Shown here one piece after another: positions 1 through 7,228 of a DNA stretch of 18,713 bases (positions are counted from its first letter, which is position 1; the number at the start of each line of letters is the position of its first letter). The notes below the pieces were generated by a model that was given only the letters and a program-made list of their open reading frames with translations, was not told where the DNA came from and did not search any database. This DNA is from Candidatus Sulfopaludibacter sp. SbA3 (GTDB lineage: Bacteria; Acidobacteriota; Terriglobia; Bryobacterales; Bryobacteraceae), in contig CAMDKT010000033.1 in assembly GCA_945900935.1 (NCBI GenBank), forward strand, positions 1 through 18,713. The letters are read 5' to 3'. The position numbers and the translations under genes are program-made.

Positions 1-154
1 GGTTGAGTGTTTTATCGAGAAGATAGTCCGCCTGTATTTCGCTATCTTCCCTTTCGATTCCCAGGAAAAGAAGCAGGCCTCTGCTGATCGCGCCCGTGAC
101 CTCACCCTCTACGGTTACACTGGCAGAAGACACCCGTTGCAGTAGCATGCGCAT
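1..154 (-). CDS. dtd: D-aminoacyl-tRNA deacylase, N-terminal part (runs off window)
   Basis: The reverse strand from 154 to 1 encodes 51 residues starting MRMLLQRVSSASVTVEGEV and continuing with a GAISRGLLLFLGIE stretch. This is the DTD family signature: QRV..ASV.V.GEV, then I..GLL.LLG. The enzyme hydrolyses D-aminoacyl-tRNA (and Gly-tRNA-Ala) in the cytoplasm and so protects translation from mischarged tRNA. The start at 154 is chosen because MRxxxQRV is the usual N-terminus; a second ATG lies at 148. No clear Shine-Dalgarno is visible. The gene is cut by the window edge, so about two thirds of it, including the GPQT-type active-site motif, cannot be seen. It is divergent from the GHMP kinase gene with under 40 bases between the two starts, so the promoters must be compact or overlapping. 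Confidence 0.87.
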   Translation of the reverse strand, partial: MRMLLQRVSSASVTVEGEVTGAISRGLLLFLGIEREDSEIQADYLLDKTLN

Positions 155-192
155 ACAGTTTAGTATGCCTGTAGCCGATAGAAGGAATGAAG

Positions 193-1191
193 ATGCACAT
201 TGAGACCTACGCCCACGGGCGCGCCGGTTTGCTGGGCAACCCCAGTGACGGTTACTACGGAAAGACAATCTCACTATTGGTCCGGAACTTCCGGGCGCGA
301 GTGATTATCTACCCCAGCGCGAAGTTGGAAATAAAGGCGGGAAAGGCGGATTTGCCGGTTTTTGAGTCACTGGAGGATCTGTATGAGACGACTCGTTGGC
401 GCGGGTATTATGGCGGGTTTCGTATCATACTGGCGCTTTTGGTGCGGTTGTCGGATTATTGCCGCGAAAAGGGAATCGAGCTGCCCAACCGGAATTTCAC
501 GCTCGAATATGAATCAACGGTTCCGTTACGTTTGGGGATGGGCGGATCTTCGGCAATTGTGACAGCGGCATTGCGCGGATTGATCCAATACTACGATCTC
601 AAGATACCGATCGAAGAACAGCCAAATCTGGTTCTGGAAACGGAAACCAAGGAGTTGGGAGTAGCCGCGGGGTTGCAGGACCGCGTGATTCAGTCCTACG
701 AAGGCCTTGTATATATGGACTTTTCGCGGGAACTGATGGATGCGCGAGGTTACGGGAATTACGAACGGCTGAATCCGACGCTGCTGCGGGATGTCTATGT
801 CGCCTACCGGACCAGCCTGAGCCAAGGGACCGAGGTCTTCCACAATAATGTGCGGGAGCGCTGGCGCAACAACGATCCGGAAGTCGTCGAGGCAATGCAG
901 ACATGGGCTTCCTATGCCGAGCGCGGACGGCAAGCGCTGCTGGATGGAGACAGGGCAAAGCTGCATGAATTGATTGACGCCAACTTTGATCTGCGCGCGA
1001 AGTTGTATCAACTGGATCAGGGCAATCTGGAAATGATCCGGCTGGCGCGTTCAGCGGGGGCGTCGGCGAATTTTGCGGGGTCGGGCGGGGCGATTGTGGG
1101 ACTGTACGAGGGCGAGGAGAATTTCGCCCGATTGGTAGCCGCGTTAGCCCCGGCTGGGATTGCAGTTATCAAACCGCAAATTTGCGCCTGA
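193..1191 (+). CDS. GHMP-family sugar kinase, glucuronokinase-like
   Basis: A GHMP-superfamily small-molecule kinase of about 332 residues. Numbering from the upstream ATG at 187, motif 1 is GRAGLLGNPSDGYYGKTIS (residues 11-29), the ATP-binding motif 2 is PLRLGMGGSSAI (113-124), a likely catalytic Asp lies in AGLQDR (161-166), and the glycine-rich motif 3 is GASANFAGSGGAIVG (291-305). The GLLGNPSD.Y.GKTIS opening resembles plant glucuronokinases (GlcA to GlcA-1-phosphate) more than galactokinase or mevalonate kinase, but the substrate is inferred from similarity only. Two ATGs compete, at 187 and 193. GAAGGA at 181-186 touches the first and lies six bases from the second, so 193 is preferred. 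It stands alone between dtd and purM; 325 bases follow before the next gene. Confidence 0.85.
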   Translation: MHIETYAHGRAGLLGNPSDGYYGKTISLLVRNFRARVIIYPSAKLEIKAGKADLPVFESLEDLYETTRWRGYYGGFRIILALLVRLSDYCREKGIELPNRNFTLEYESTVPLRLGMGGSSAIVTAALRGLIQYYDLKIPIEEQPNLVLETETKELGVAAGLQDRVIQSYEGLVYMDFSRELMDARGYGNYERLNPTLLRDVYVAYRTSLSQGTEVFHNNVRERWRNNDPEVVEAMQTWASYAERGRQALLDGDRAKLHELIDANFDLRAKLYQLDQGNLEMIRLARSAGASANFAGSGGAIVGLYEGEENFARLVAALAPAGIAVIKPQICA

Positions 1192-1516
1192 GGTCCGGGG
1201 GCTTCTGTAGGACTGTTTGCCAACCCGAATTATGGTTTCTCCCCGATCTCACTGGACACCGATTCCCCTCATAATGTGCTGATGATATACCGTAGACGGC
1301 GGTCCCACAGCACAGCCCCTACCGGCTTCTACCGATTTGAAAACATTCGCTCCCGCACCGGGATGACCGGTTATGGCGATTTGGAATCGTTCTGCGCGAT
1401 GAAAAAGGGAATACGTGGCGCGGATTCGTTGAGTAGGTCCGGACGCCACATAAACGCCGAGCGGCGCGCCCCTGCCCATAAATTGAGCGGCTGCGTTACT
1501 CTAAAAGCTGCTCCCA
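1192..1516. other. Intergenic gap between GHMP kinase and purM
   Basis: No supported gene. Short open frames on both strands (1276-1539 plus, 1249-1479 minus) have no recognisable domain and arginine/serine-rich composition typical of chance frames. No tRNA-like cloverleaf or strong terminator hairpin was seen. The purM promoter presumably lies in the last part, but no convincing -35/-10 pair is visible. Confidence 0.5.
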
Positions 1517-2563
1517 ATGGCTGTAAAAAAATCGATTGAGTACAAAGACGCCGGTGTGGATATTGACGAAGCGGACCGCGCCGTCGCGCTGATTCGCGCC
1601 CACGCCCGCAAGACATTTACCGATGGGGTGATGACCGACATCGGCAGCTTTGGCGCCGGATTTCTGTTGAAGAAGTCGAAGAATCCTGTGCTGGTGAGTT
1701 CCGCCGACGGCGTGGGCACAAAGTTGAAAGTGGCGTTTATGGCGGGGAAGCACGACACGGTTGGCGAGTGTTTGGTTAACCACTGCGTCAATGACATCAT
1801 GGTGCAGGGCGCGACGCCGTTGTTCTTCCTGGACTATTTTGCGGTCGGCAAACTGGATGCGAAAGTCGCCGGGGATGTCGTCGGCGGGATTGCGCGGGGC
1901 TGTAAGGCGAACGGTTGCGCGCTGATTGGCGGCGAGACAGCCGAGATGCCCGGTATGTACGCGCCGGGAGAGTATGATGTCGCCGGATTCATCGTCGGCG
2001 CGGTTGAAAAAGACGATATGTTGACCGGGGCGACGATAAAGAAGGGCGACGTGTTGTTCGGCTTGCCGTCGAACGGACTCCATACAAACGGTTATTCTCT
2101 GGCCAGGAAGCTCTTGTTTGAAGTCGCCGGGTTCAAGATTGATACGGAGGTTCCTGAGCTTGGGTGTACCGTTGGCGAGGAACTGTTGAAAGTTCACCGG
2201 TCCTACAAGCAGGCGATTGACGCGTTGTTGGACGCTGGGCTGTTGAAGGGCGCGGCCCACATTACCGGCGGCGGTATTACCGACAACACGCCGCGGATGT
2301 TGCCCAAAACCCTTGGCGCGGAGATACACACGCTGACGTGGGAAGTGCCGCCCGTTTTTCAACTGTTGAAAAAATTGGGAAATGTCTCCGACGCCGATTG
2401 GCGGAGGACGTTCAATCTGGGCGTCGGAATGATTCTTTGCGTTGGCGCGGAAGAGGCGGCGGATGCCTCCGAAATTCTGGCCGAGGCCGGTGAGCCTCAT
2501 TTCCCAATTGGCGCCGTTGTACCGCTTAAGAAAGGCGCCAAGGAACGCGTCCAATTCGTATGA
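1517..2563 (+). CDS. purM: Phosphoribosylformylglycinamidine cyclo-ligase (AIR synthetase)
   Basis: PurM, 348 residues, the usual length. It closes FGAM to AIR with ATP, the fifth step of cytoplasmic de novo purine synthesis. Diagnostic motifs are SSADGVGTKLKVAF (the ATP/Mg region near residue 61), NDIMVQGATPLFFLDYFAVGKLD, GGETAEMPGMY, GLPSNGLHTNGYSLAR and HITGGGITDNTPRMLP, all in canonical order across the two PurM half-domains. The ATG at 1517 gives MAVKKSIEYKDAGVDIDEAD, a normal N-terminus, although the upstream sequence has only a poor Shine-Dalgarno. The stop overlaps the purN start as ATGA at 2560-2563, so the two are almost certainly cotranscribed and translationally coupled. Confidence 0.97.
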   Translation: MAVKKSIEYKDAGVDIDEADRAVALIRAHARKTFTDGVMTDIGSFGAGFLLKKSKNPVLVSSADGVGTKLKVAFMAGKHDTVGECLVNHCVNDIMVQGATPLFFLDYFAVGKLDAKVAGDVVGGIARGCKANGCALIGGETAEMPGMYAPGEYDVAGFIVGAVEKDDMLTGATIKKGDVLFGLPSNGLHTNGYSLARKLLFEVAGFKIDTEVPELGCTVGEELLKVHRSYKQAIDALLDAGLLKGAAHITGGGITDNTPRMLPKTLGAEIHTLTWEVPPVFQLLKKLGNVSDADWRRTFNLGVGMILCVGAEEAADASEILAEAGEPHFPIGAVVPLKKGAKERVQFV

Positions 2564-3162
2564 TGCGGCTGGGCGTGCTGCTTTCGGGCCGGGGGTCGAA
2601 TTTTCAAGCGATCGCCGATAGTATTTCCGCCGGAAGGATTCCGGCCGAGATTGCCGTCGTCATTGGAAATCGAGCCGACGCTCCGGGCCTTGCCGCGGCT
2701 CGTGAACGGGCATTGACGACGATCTGCCTGCCTTCAAAGGGGCTGGACCGGGAGGCATACGACCGCCAGTTGATCGCTGCGTTGCGCGAACATGCGGTGG
2801 AATGGGTGGTACTGGCGGGATATATGCGAATCCTGAGCGCGGAGTTCATCCGCGCATTTCCGCGCCGGATTCTCAACATTCACCCGTCGCTACTTCCCGC
2901 GTTCCCCGGTTTGGATGCGCAACACCAGGCATTTGATTACGGGGTGAAGCTCAGCGGGTGTACCGTACACTTTGTGGATGAACATTTGGACCATGGCCCG
3001 ATTGTGATGCAGGCGATGGTGCCGGTTGCTCCCGATGATACGGCCGACAGTTTGGCGGCGCGCATCCTGGCGGAGGAGCACCGCATTTACAGCGAGGCAC
3101 TGCGGCGTTTGCTTACTGCGGACTGGCGGATCGACGGGCGGCGGGTTGTTTTTACGCCATGA
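2560..3162 (+). CDS. purN: Phosphoribosylglycinamide formyltransferase
   Basis: PurN, 200 residues. It transfers a formyl group from 10-formyl-THF to GAR (purine step 3). Visible motifs are the phosphate-binding LLSGRGSN near residue 7, AGYMRILS near residue 86, NIHPSLLPAFPG at 106-117, and HLDHGPI around 142. With the start at 2560 the catalytic triad falls at Asn106, His108 and Asp144, the same numbers as in the E. coli enzyme; a second ATG at 2563 is also possible. The start overlaps the purM stop by four bases. The 3' end overlaps the last 11 bases of the convergent, disrupted sensor-kinase gene, leaving no room for an independent terminator between them. Confidence 0.97.
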   Translation: MMRLGVLLSGRGSNFQAIADSISAGRIPAEIAVVIGNRADAPGLAAARERALTTICLPSKGLDREAYDRQLIAALREHAVEWVVLAGYMRILSAEFIRAFPRRILNIHPSLLPAFPGLDAQHQAFDYGVKLSGCTVHFVDEHLDHGPIVMQAMVPVAPDDTADSLAARILAEEHRIYSEALRRLLTADWRIDGRRVVFTP

Positions 3163-4482
3163 GCTTCGCGACAGCGTCGACCAATTGATCCGGATGGAAG
3201 GGCTTTGGCAGAAATGCAGCGTGGGTGGGCAGGATTCCGGATTGGACGCTGGGATCGTCAGTGAAGCCGCTGATGAACAGAATGCGGGTTTCGGGATGCC
3301 GAAAGCGGACGCGATCAGCGAGGTCGCGCCCGGTCATGCCGGTCATGAGCATATCGGTAATTAGAAGTGCGAACGAGTCCTTGCGGCGGTCCAACAGGGA
3401 CAGCGCTTCTTCTCCCGAGGCGGCTTCGGTGACCGCAAAACCGCGGCCTTCCAGGATGCGCCGCACGATGGCGCGAATGCCTATCTGATCGTCCACAACC
3501 AGGGCTGATTGAGCGGCGGCTGCGGGGGCGTTCTTTGCCAGAGGGATGTACATTTTTAAGAAGCCGGGCTCCATGACACGCCACCGGATGCCGGCCTGAA
3601 GCATCTTTGGACCCACCATCGCGCACTCCCCCGCCCCTGCCTGGCCCTCGCGGGCGGCTTTGCTTAAGGCCTCAAGCTGCTGTCGCAGCGTTTCCGCGGA
3701 CATTCCGAAACCCTTCACAGTGACTACGGCCTCCTGTGCCGTTACCTCCGCTTCCAAATTGCAATGGGTCGGCAGCGTCTTTCAGTCCGGGAACGATTTG
3801 ATAACCGCCTGCCGGAAGCAGATCGCGCAAGGAGTGCGCCGATTGATCGCTGCGCGCGCATGGCTTCCATGCGCCCGGTGCCCCCGATCAGCATGGAAAC
3901 ATCCTCGCGAAGCGGGCCGTCGGCGGGCAGTTCCGAGAGGATTTCCCGGCCGTAGCCGGAGGCGATCATGATGAGGTTATTCGTTTCATGGGTGACCCGT
4001 CCGGCGAGGCGTTGGGCCGACTCGATGCCGGCGGCGTTTGCGATCAGATCTGGGTCCTCCATGACATCCGACGGCGCTTGCTCCAATAGAACAACGGTCC
4101 ATTCGGTTTCGCCGCCATCCCAGCGCGGGACTGGCGTGAACAGGACTTTGTAGTTTTCAGACGCCAATGATCCGGCCTCGCGGGGCTTATGCGCGTGCCG
4201 CCACGGGATGTCCTTAAAGATCACGTCGAGCGATTGCCGCTCCAAATCTTCCCGGCTGATCTGAAACGCGGCGAGAAATGCCCGATTGGCCGACAAGATC
4301 GCGCCGTCTATTCCGACGGTGGCCAATGGGACCGGCAGCATCGTGAGCATCTCATCGAAGAATCGGCGTTTCGATTCAAAGACCGAAATCCGACGCGCCA
4401 CTTCCCGGGATGTCCACCGCTGGTTCTCGAATCGATCCATAGCTGTTTTGACCAGTGTCGCGGTTTTCGCCACTTCCGGCAA
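3152..4482 (-). pseudogene. PAS-HisKA-receiver hybrid sensor kinase, frameshifted with degenerate ATPase domain
   Basis: Two overlapping minus-strand frames make up one protein. The upstream piece (4482-3742, TTG start) has a leader resembling EVARRISVFESKRRFFDEM, a PAS domain (about residues 41-90: LPVPLATVGIDGAILSANRAF), and a HisKA-like box with His165 in RVTHETNNL. Near residue 208 (about 3860) it turns arginine-rich and out of frame. The downstream piece (3757-3152, TTG start) opens with a worn HATPase tail (VVTVKGFGMSAETL, later AMVGPKML and LKMYIPLAK) and a good receiver domain: acid pair DD at 89-90, phospho-acceptor Asp135 in LLITDML, Lys185 in FLPKPF. Between them a third frame reads HSLRDLLPAGGYQIVP, kinase-like, so at least two shifts are needed. 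No N-box is visible and the G1 box lacks its Asp. Likely non-functional as a kinase; sequencing error or two real proteins are less likely alternatives. Confidence 0.75.
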
Positions 4483-4670
4483 TGAACCGCTTGGGGGAGG
4501 TCCGGCGGAAAAGTTCCGGTACTTCCTATTTTGATGTAGGGGGTGTTGACACTAGTACAAAGAGTCCACTCGCCCAGCAGCACTGGCGGCTTCAGGCAAT
4601 TTTTTGCCTAGGCGCGTAGCGTTTGCAATTCGACGTCGGAAAACGAATTTCGCCGGGCAGGCCCGGGGTC

Positions 4671-4984
4671 TCACGGCCCAGCAGCGTCTTCCCGCGAGCC
4701 GAGTTCAATCGTCGTCAGCAGAAACCACTCCACCGCTTCGGTATCCGGCGGCGGATTTTCCGCGCGCGCGCATGAATCACCCAGATAGCAATGGGAGCCT
4801 TGTCGGCATCGTAGTGCGCCGGACGGAGTTGGACGCGCATGTAGCGCACCGCCAGATCCGCGTCGCGCCCGGGCCGATATGCACGGGCCTGCTGTTTGCT
4901 CTTCTTCGGCCGGGCACTTTGGCGCGGGATCTGCACGCGAACCCGGCTTTGTACCTCCGTCTGGCCAACCGCTTCCCACCGCAC
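4671..4984 (-). pseudogene. IS4-family transposase remnant (frameshifted)
   Basis: Two minus-strand frames together read like the central part of an IS4/Tn5-type DDE transposase. The first, 4984 to about 4760, gives VQIPRQSARPKKSKQQARA, then DLAVRYMRVQLRPAHYDAD and IAIWVIHARA. The second continues after a shift near 4755 as ENPPPDTEAVEWFLLTTIEL and GSREDAAG. In the family this is the R..ARxAxLxVR...V.L.PP region followed by WxLLTTxxVxSxEDA, just ahead of the C-terminal catalytic Glu helix. Beyond the stop near 4671 a short SDVELQTLRA stretch may be worn C-terminal sequence. Neither the catalytic Asp-rich N-terminal half nor terminal inverted repeats were found. It is a scrap of an old insertion between the sensor kinase and the isomerase gene. 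Confidence 0.65.
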
Positions 4985-4996
4985 ACAACCGCCAAT

Positions 4997-6028
4997 TTAA
5001 GCCAGCGTCGGCAAATTCGCCCGCGCATAATCAATGCACCGCTGATTCAACTGATCCTCCAAAGCCAACACCTCCGCCGGCTTCAACCCCGCTGTCATCG
5101 GCAGCCGCACTTTCGGCGGATGATTCCGAACCCACCCCACCAGCATCGCCAAATCCCGCGACGAAGCCGGACTCTTCTCGTCATATACCTTCCAATACTG
5201 CTCCGTGAAAATCGGCACCTTTAACGGATCCCGCGTCAGCATCTCCAACTGAAACAGCATCTTCGGATCTTTCTTCTGGAACCGCGCCACGATTCCAGCC
5301 AGATCCAGAAGTCCATCCCCAAACGCTACTTCCGACAGCAATATCCCATCGCTGTAAAAATCCACGCCGACGTCTTTGAAACTCACAAAAATCGTATACG
5401 GCGCCAAAATGTCCATCGTCTGCTGCGGCGTCTCAATCAGCGAAACGTTATTCACCAGATCCAGACACACGCCCACATACTCGCTCCCCGTGGAACGCAC
5501 CCACGCCGCCAACTCCTCGCTCCGCCACCCCTTATGATTTTCAATCGCCAGCGGCATTTTGTACTTCCGCAAAATCGGTTCCACACGCCGCACCGCCGCC
5601 TTGCAAGCCGCGTCGAAAACGTGAAACTCCGCCGCGCTCTTAAACTGCTCGTACCGGCGTCCCGAAAACGGATCGTGTACGCAAACCACCCGCCCGTCCA
5701 TTTCTGATACCGCCTTCACCGCCGCTTCATACTTTGCCAAATCCGCATCCGCCCGCGGCGTCCGCAGCCCCACCGTCAGCCGCATATCGTAGCGCTCAAT
5801 CTGGTCGCGCAACTTCTTAATGGCCGCCGGATCCAGATCGCCAGGAAGCGAAGTATGCGCCGCGCCAAGCCCCTTCTCGTGCGCGTACTCAACAATGTCC
5901 CATTGCTTGCCCATCCACCGGATGCGCGCCCCTAATCCAGGCCCCGCCGTCCCCATGTACTGCAACCGTTTCGGCGCCGCCATCAATCCCGCCGCCGCCG
6001 CGCTTCCAATCAGCGTTCTTCGTGTCAT
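4997..6028 (-). CDS. Tat-signal sugar phosphate isomerase/epimerase-like TIM-barrel protein
   Basis: A 343-residue protein of the AP-endonuclease-2/xylose-isomerase-like TIM-barrel superfamily. The N-terminus MTRRTLIGSAAAAGLMAAP has a twin-arginine pair, a hydrophobic stretch and an Ala-rich end, suggesting Tat export to the periplasm; many acidobacterial and planctomycete homologues carry this signal. Candidate metal ligands are Glu163 (PLAIENHKG), Asp190 (VCLDLVNN) and Glu262 (QLEMLTRD). The His usually found in the HxKD strand appears replaced in VSFKDVG (214-220), so metal binding may differ. The substrate cannot be told from sequence. The ATG at 6028 is chosen because it gives the complete signal peptide; no clear ribosome binding site precedes it. 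Base composition is typical of the host. It stands alone, with a transposase scrap downstream and a toxin module upstream. Confidence 0.85.
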   Translation of the reverse strand: MTRRTLIGSAAAAGLMAAPKRLQYMGTAGPGLGARIRWMGKQWDIVEYAHEKGLGAAHTSLPGDLDPAAIKKLRDQIERYDMRLTVGLRTPRADADLAKYEAAVKAVSEMDGRVVCVHDPFSGRRYEQFKSAAEFHVFDAACKAAVRRVEPILRKYKMPLAIENHKGWRSEELAAWVRSTGSEYVGVCLDLVNNVSLIETPQQTMDILAPYTIFVSFKDVGVDFYSDGILLSEVAFGDGLLDLAGIVARFQKKDPKMLFQLEMLTRDPLKVPIFTEQYWKVYDEKSPASSRDLAMLVGWVRNHPPKVRLPMTAGLKPAEVLALEDQLNQRCIDYARANLPTLA

Positions 6029-6082
6029 GCATGTCTAAACTATCACGACGGGGCTACGATAGGAACTGTGTGGAAGCTCCCG

Positions 6083-6358
6083 CTACCCCTCGTAATGGTA
6101 GCGTGCCTGGATGAATGTGATAAATTCGCCCGTGACTTCATAGACCAGCCTGTGTTCTGCGGAAACCCGTCGGGACCAGCAGCCCGCAAAATCGAACCTC
6201 ATTGGCTCCGGCTTGCCTATTCCATCAAACGGACTGCGCATCACATCCTCCACAAGGTCCAGAACGCGTAGCGCAATTCTGCGGTCGTGTCTTGTCCAGT
6301 ACTGAAGATCTTCGCGGAATTTTGAAGTAAAGACAGACCTGCGGTCAGTCTTTTTCAA
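6083..6358 (-). CDS. yoeB: YoeB-type ribosome-dependent mRNA interferase toxin
   Basis: A YoeB/Txe-family toxin of 91 residues that would cleave mRNA in the ribosomal A site. The family line is clear: KFREDLQYWTRHDRRI, then SPFDGIGKPEP, then GCWSRRVSAEHRLVYEV, then the C-terminal ARYHYEG. Counting from the TTG at 6358, the residues equivalent to E. coli Glu46, Arg65, His83 and Tyr84 are Glu51, Arg70, His88 and Tyr89, so the catalytic set is present. No ATG exists here. TTG occurs at 6364 and 6358; GGGAG lies seven bases before the second and only one before the first, so 6358 is preferred. Either start overlaps the 3' end of the antitoxin gene, the usual coupled arrangement. Confidence 0.92.
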   Translation of the reverse strand: MKKTDRRSVFTSKFREDLQYWTRHDRRIALRVLDLVEDVMRSPFDGIGKPEPMRFDFAGCWSRRVSAEHRLVYEVTGEFITFIQARYHYEG

Positions 6359-6629
6359 GACCAAACTCCCGGCGCAGAGCCGCGGAAGTTGACGGCTTCA
6401 GCTTTCCGCCGCGGGCCTCCCGAAGTGCGCTCAGCAGCCTCCTGGCATTTGCCGGCGAACGCAATAGGTGCGCGGTTTCCATCAGGCTCGACAGTTCTTC
6501 CGCCTGAATCAGCGCTACATCGCCGCGATCGCGGCGCCGAACAAACACTACCTCCCGGTCGTTGCACACGCGATCCAGAACCGATGAAAGATTCTGGCGA
6601 AGGTTAGTATACGTCGTCTCAACGGGCAT
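6345..6629 (-). CDS. yefM: YefM/Phd-family antitoxin
   Basis: A 94-residue antitoxin. The N-terminal DNA-binding Phd/YefM fold is visible as TTYTNLRQNLSSVLDRV, VVFVRRRDRGDVALIQAEEL and SLMETAHLLRSPANARRL (about residues 4-70). The C-terminal tail (KPSTSAALRREFGLEKD) would bind and neutralise YoeB. An open frame extends to 6722, but the ATG at 6629 is the true start: AGGAG lies seven bases upstream and the protein then begins at the family's usual place. It precedes and overlaps the toxin gene. The promoter region holds two TGTACA palindromes, so the antitoxin and the complex probably repress their own operon. Confidence 0.93.
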   Translation of the reverse strand: MPVETTYTNLRQNLSSVLDRVCNDREVVFVRRRDRGDVALIQAEELSSLMETAHLLRSPANARRLLSALREARGGKLKPSTSAALRREFGLEKD

Positions 6630-6645
6630 ATGTTGACTCCTATTT

Positions 6646-6669
6646 AATTGTACAACATTCCTGTACAAT
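6646..6669 (-). promoter_or_regulatory. Probable YefM-YoeB operator: two TGTACA palindromes
   Basis: Two copies of the palindrome TGTACA lie at 6649-6654 (within the 8-bp palindrome TTGTACAA, 6648-6655) and 6662-6667, 13 bp apart centre to centre. They sit 20-38 bases before the antitoxin ATG. TGTACA is the core of the known E. coli yefM-yoeB operator repeats, so this is a family-consistent autoregulatory site. A TACAAT on the minus strand (6652-6647) could be the -10 box, which would place the inner palindrome on the promoter; no good -35 is seen. Confidence 0.75.
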
Positions 6670-7228
6670 CCGTTCCCGGCGCCCCGCCCCGAATACCTCT
6701 TTCCCGGCCTTTCGGACAACAATCCACTCTCCTCGAGTCCATCGAAGCCCTGTAAAGGCCGGGGCCCGCCCGTTTTTCCGTCCAGCGCGCGTCCCGCCGA
6801 TCTCTGTCACAGATGCAATCCCCATTGGAGCGGACGCTTCCTCCGGTTTCGTTCATCGAACGTTTTCATCACCAGGCTCCCCCAACGTCGTATAACGGCC
6901 ATTTCGCGTTTTCCCGCTGATGAAAATTTATACGATCTCACCGGACCGCGCCGGCAAGAAAGCCTTCGCCTTACCCACACAATCTTCGGTGTCCGATAAG
7001 CATCCTCTTATGGCGAGGGGTCAAGCGAAGCGTCAACCGATCACTTTGTAAACGATCTGGCGTAGAATTTTGCACGGCATCTGGCGTACGCGCCATTGCT
7101 ACAGGCCGTTGCGAAATCCTATCGCCATGCAAGAAAGTTTCGCAATTGTGCAACGGTTGGCTGCGAATTGGCTCGCCTTGCGCAGAAACGGTCAGGGCGT
7201 CTTATGCACCCCCGGGCGGTTTTTGAAG
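6670..7228. other. Gene-poor gap with repeat fragments
   Basis: No gene is supported. Short minus-strand frames (6640-6856) and a plus-strand frame (7070-7336) look like chance. Two things stand out: a 62-bp stretch at 6935-6996 that is clearly related to 8618-8679 on the same strand, and a 24-bp-period direct repeat of ATCTGGCGTA at 7055-7088. Both point to worn mobile or duplicated DNA. Confidence 0.5.
7055..7088. repeat. Direct repeat ATCTGGCGTA, period 24
   Basis: ATCTGGCGTA occurs at 7055-7064 and 7079-7088, exactly 24 bases apart. Iterated short motifs at 20-25-base spacing are characteristic of IS21-type ends, and two more sets with 23- and 24-base spacing occur at 14824-15212 and 15410-15448. 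No transposase gene is next to it, so this may be a leftover end. Chance cannot be excluded for two copies. Confidence 0.4.

Noticed and set aside
526..1011. 161-residue minus-strand frame inside the GHMP kinase gene
   Set aside because: Antisense shadow; the plus-strand frame carries all three GHMP motifs.
1192..1516. Possible riboswitch or tRNA ahead of purM
   Set aside because: No conserved purine-riboswitch core or tRNA cloverleaf could be seen.
1496..2554. 352-residue open frame antisense to purM
   Set aside because: Shadow of a strongly conserved gene in a GC-rich genome; no recognisable domain.
4604..5224. 206-residue plus-strand frame over the transposase remnant and isomerase end
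   Set aside because: Arg/Pro-rich, spans two minus-strand coding segments, no domain.
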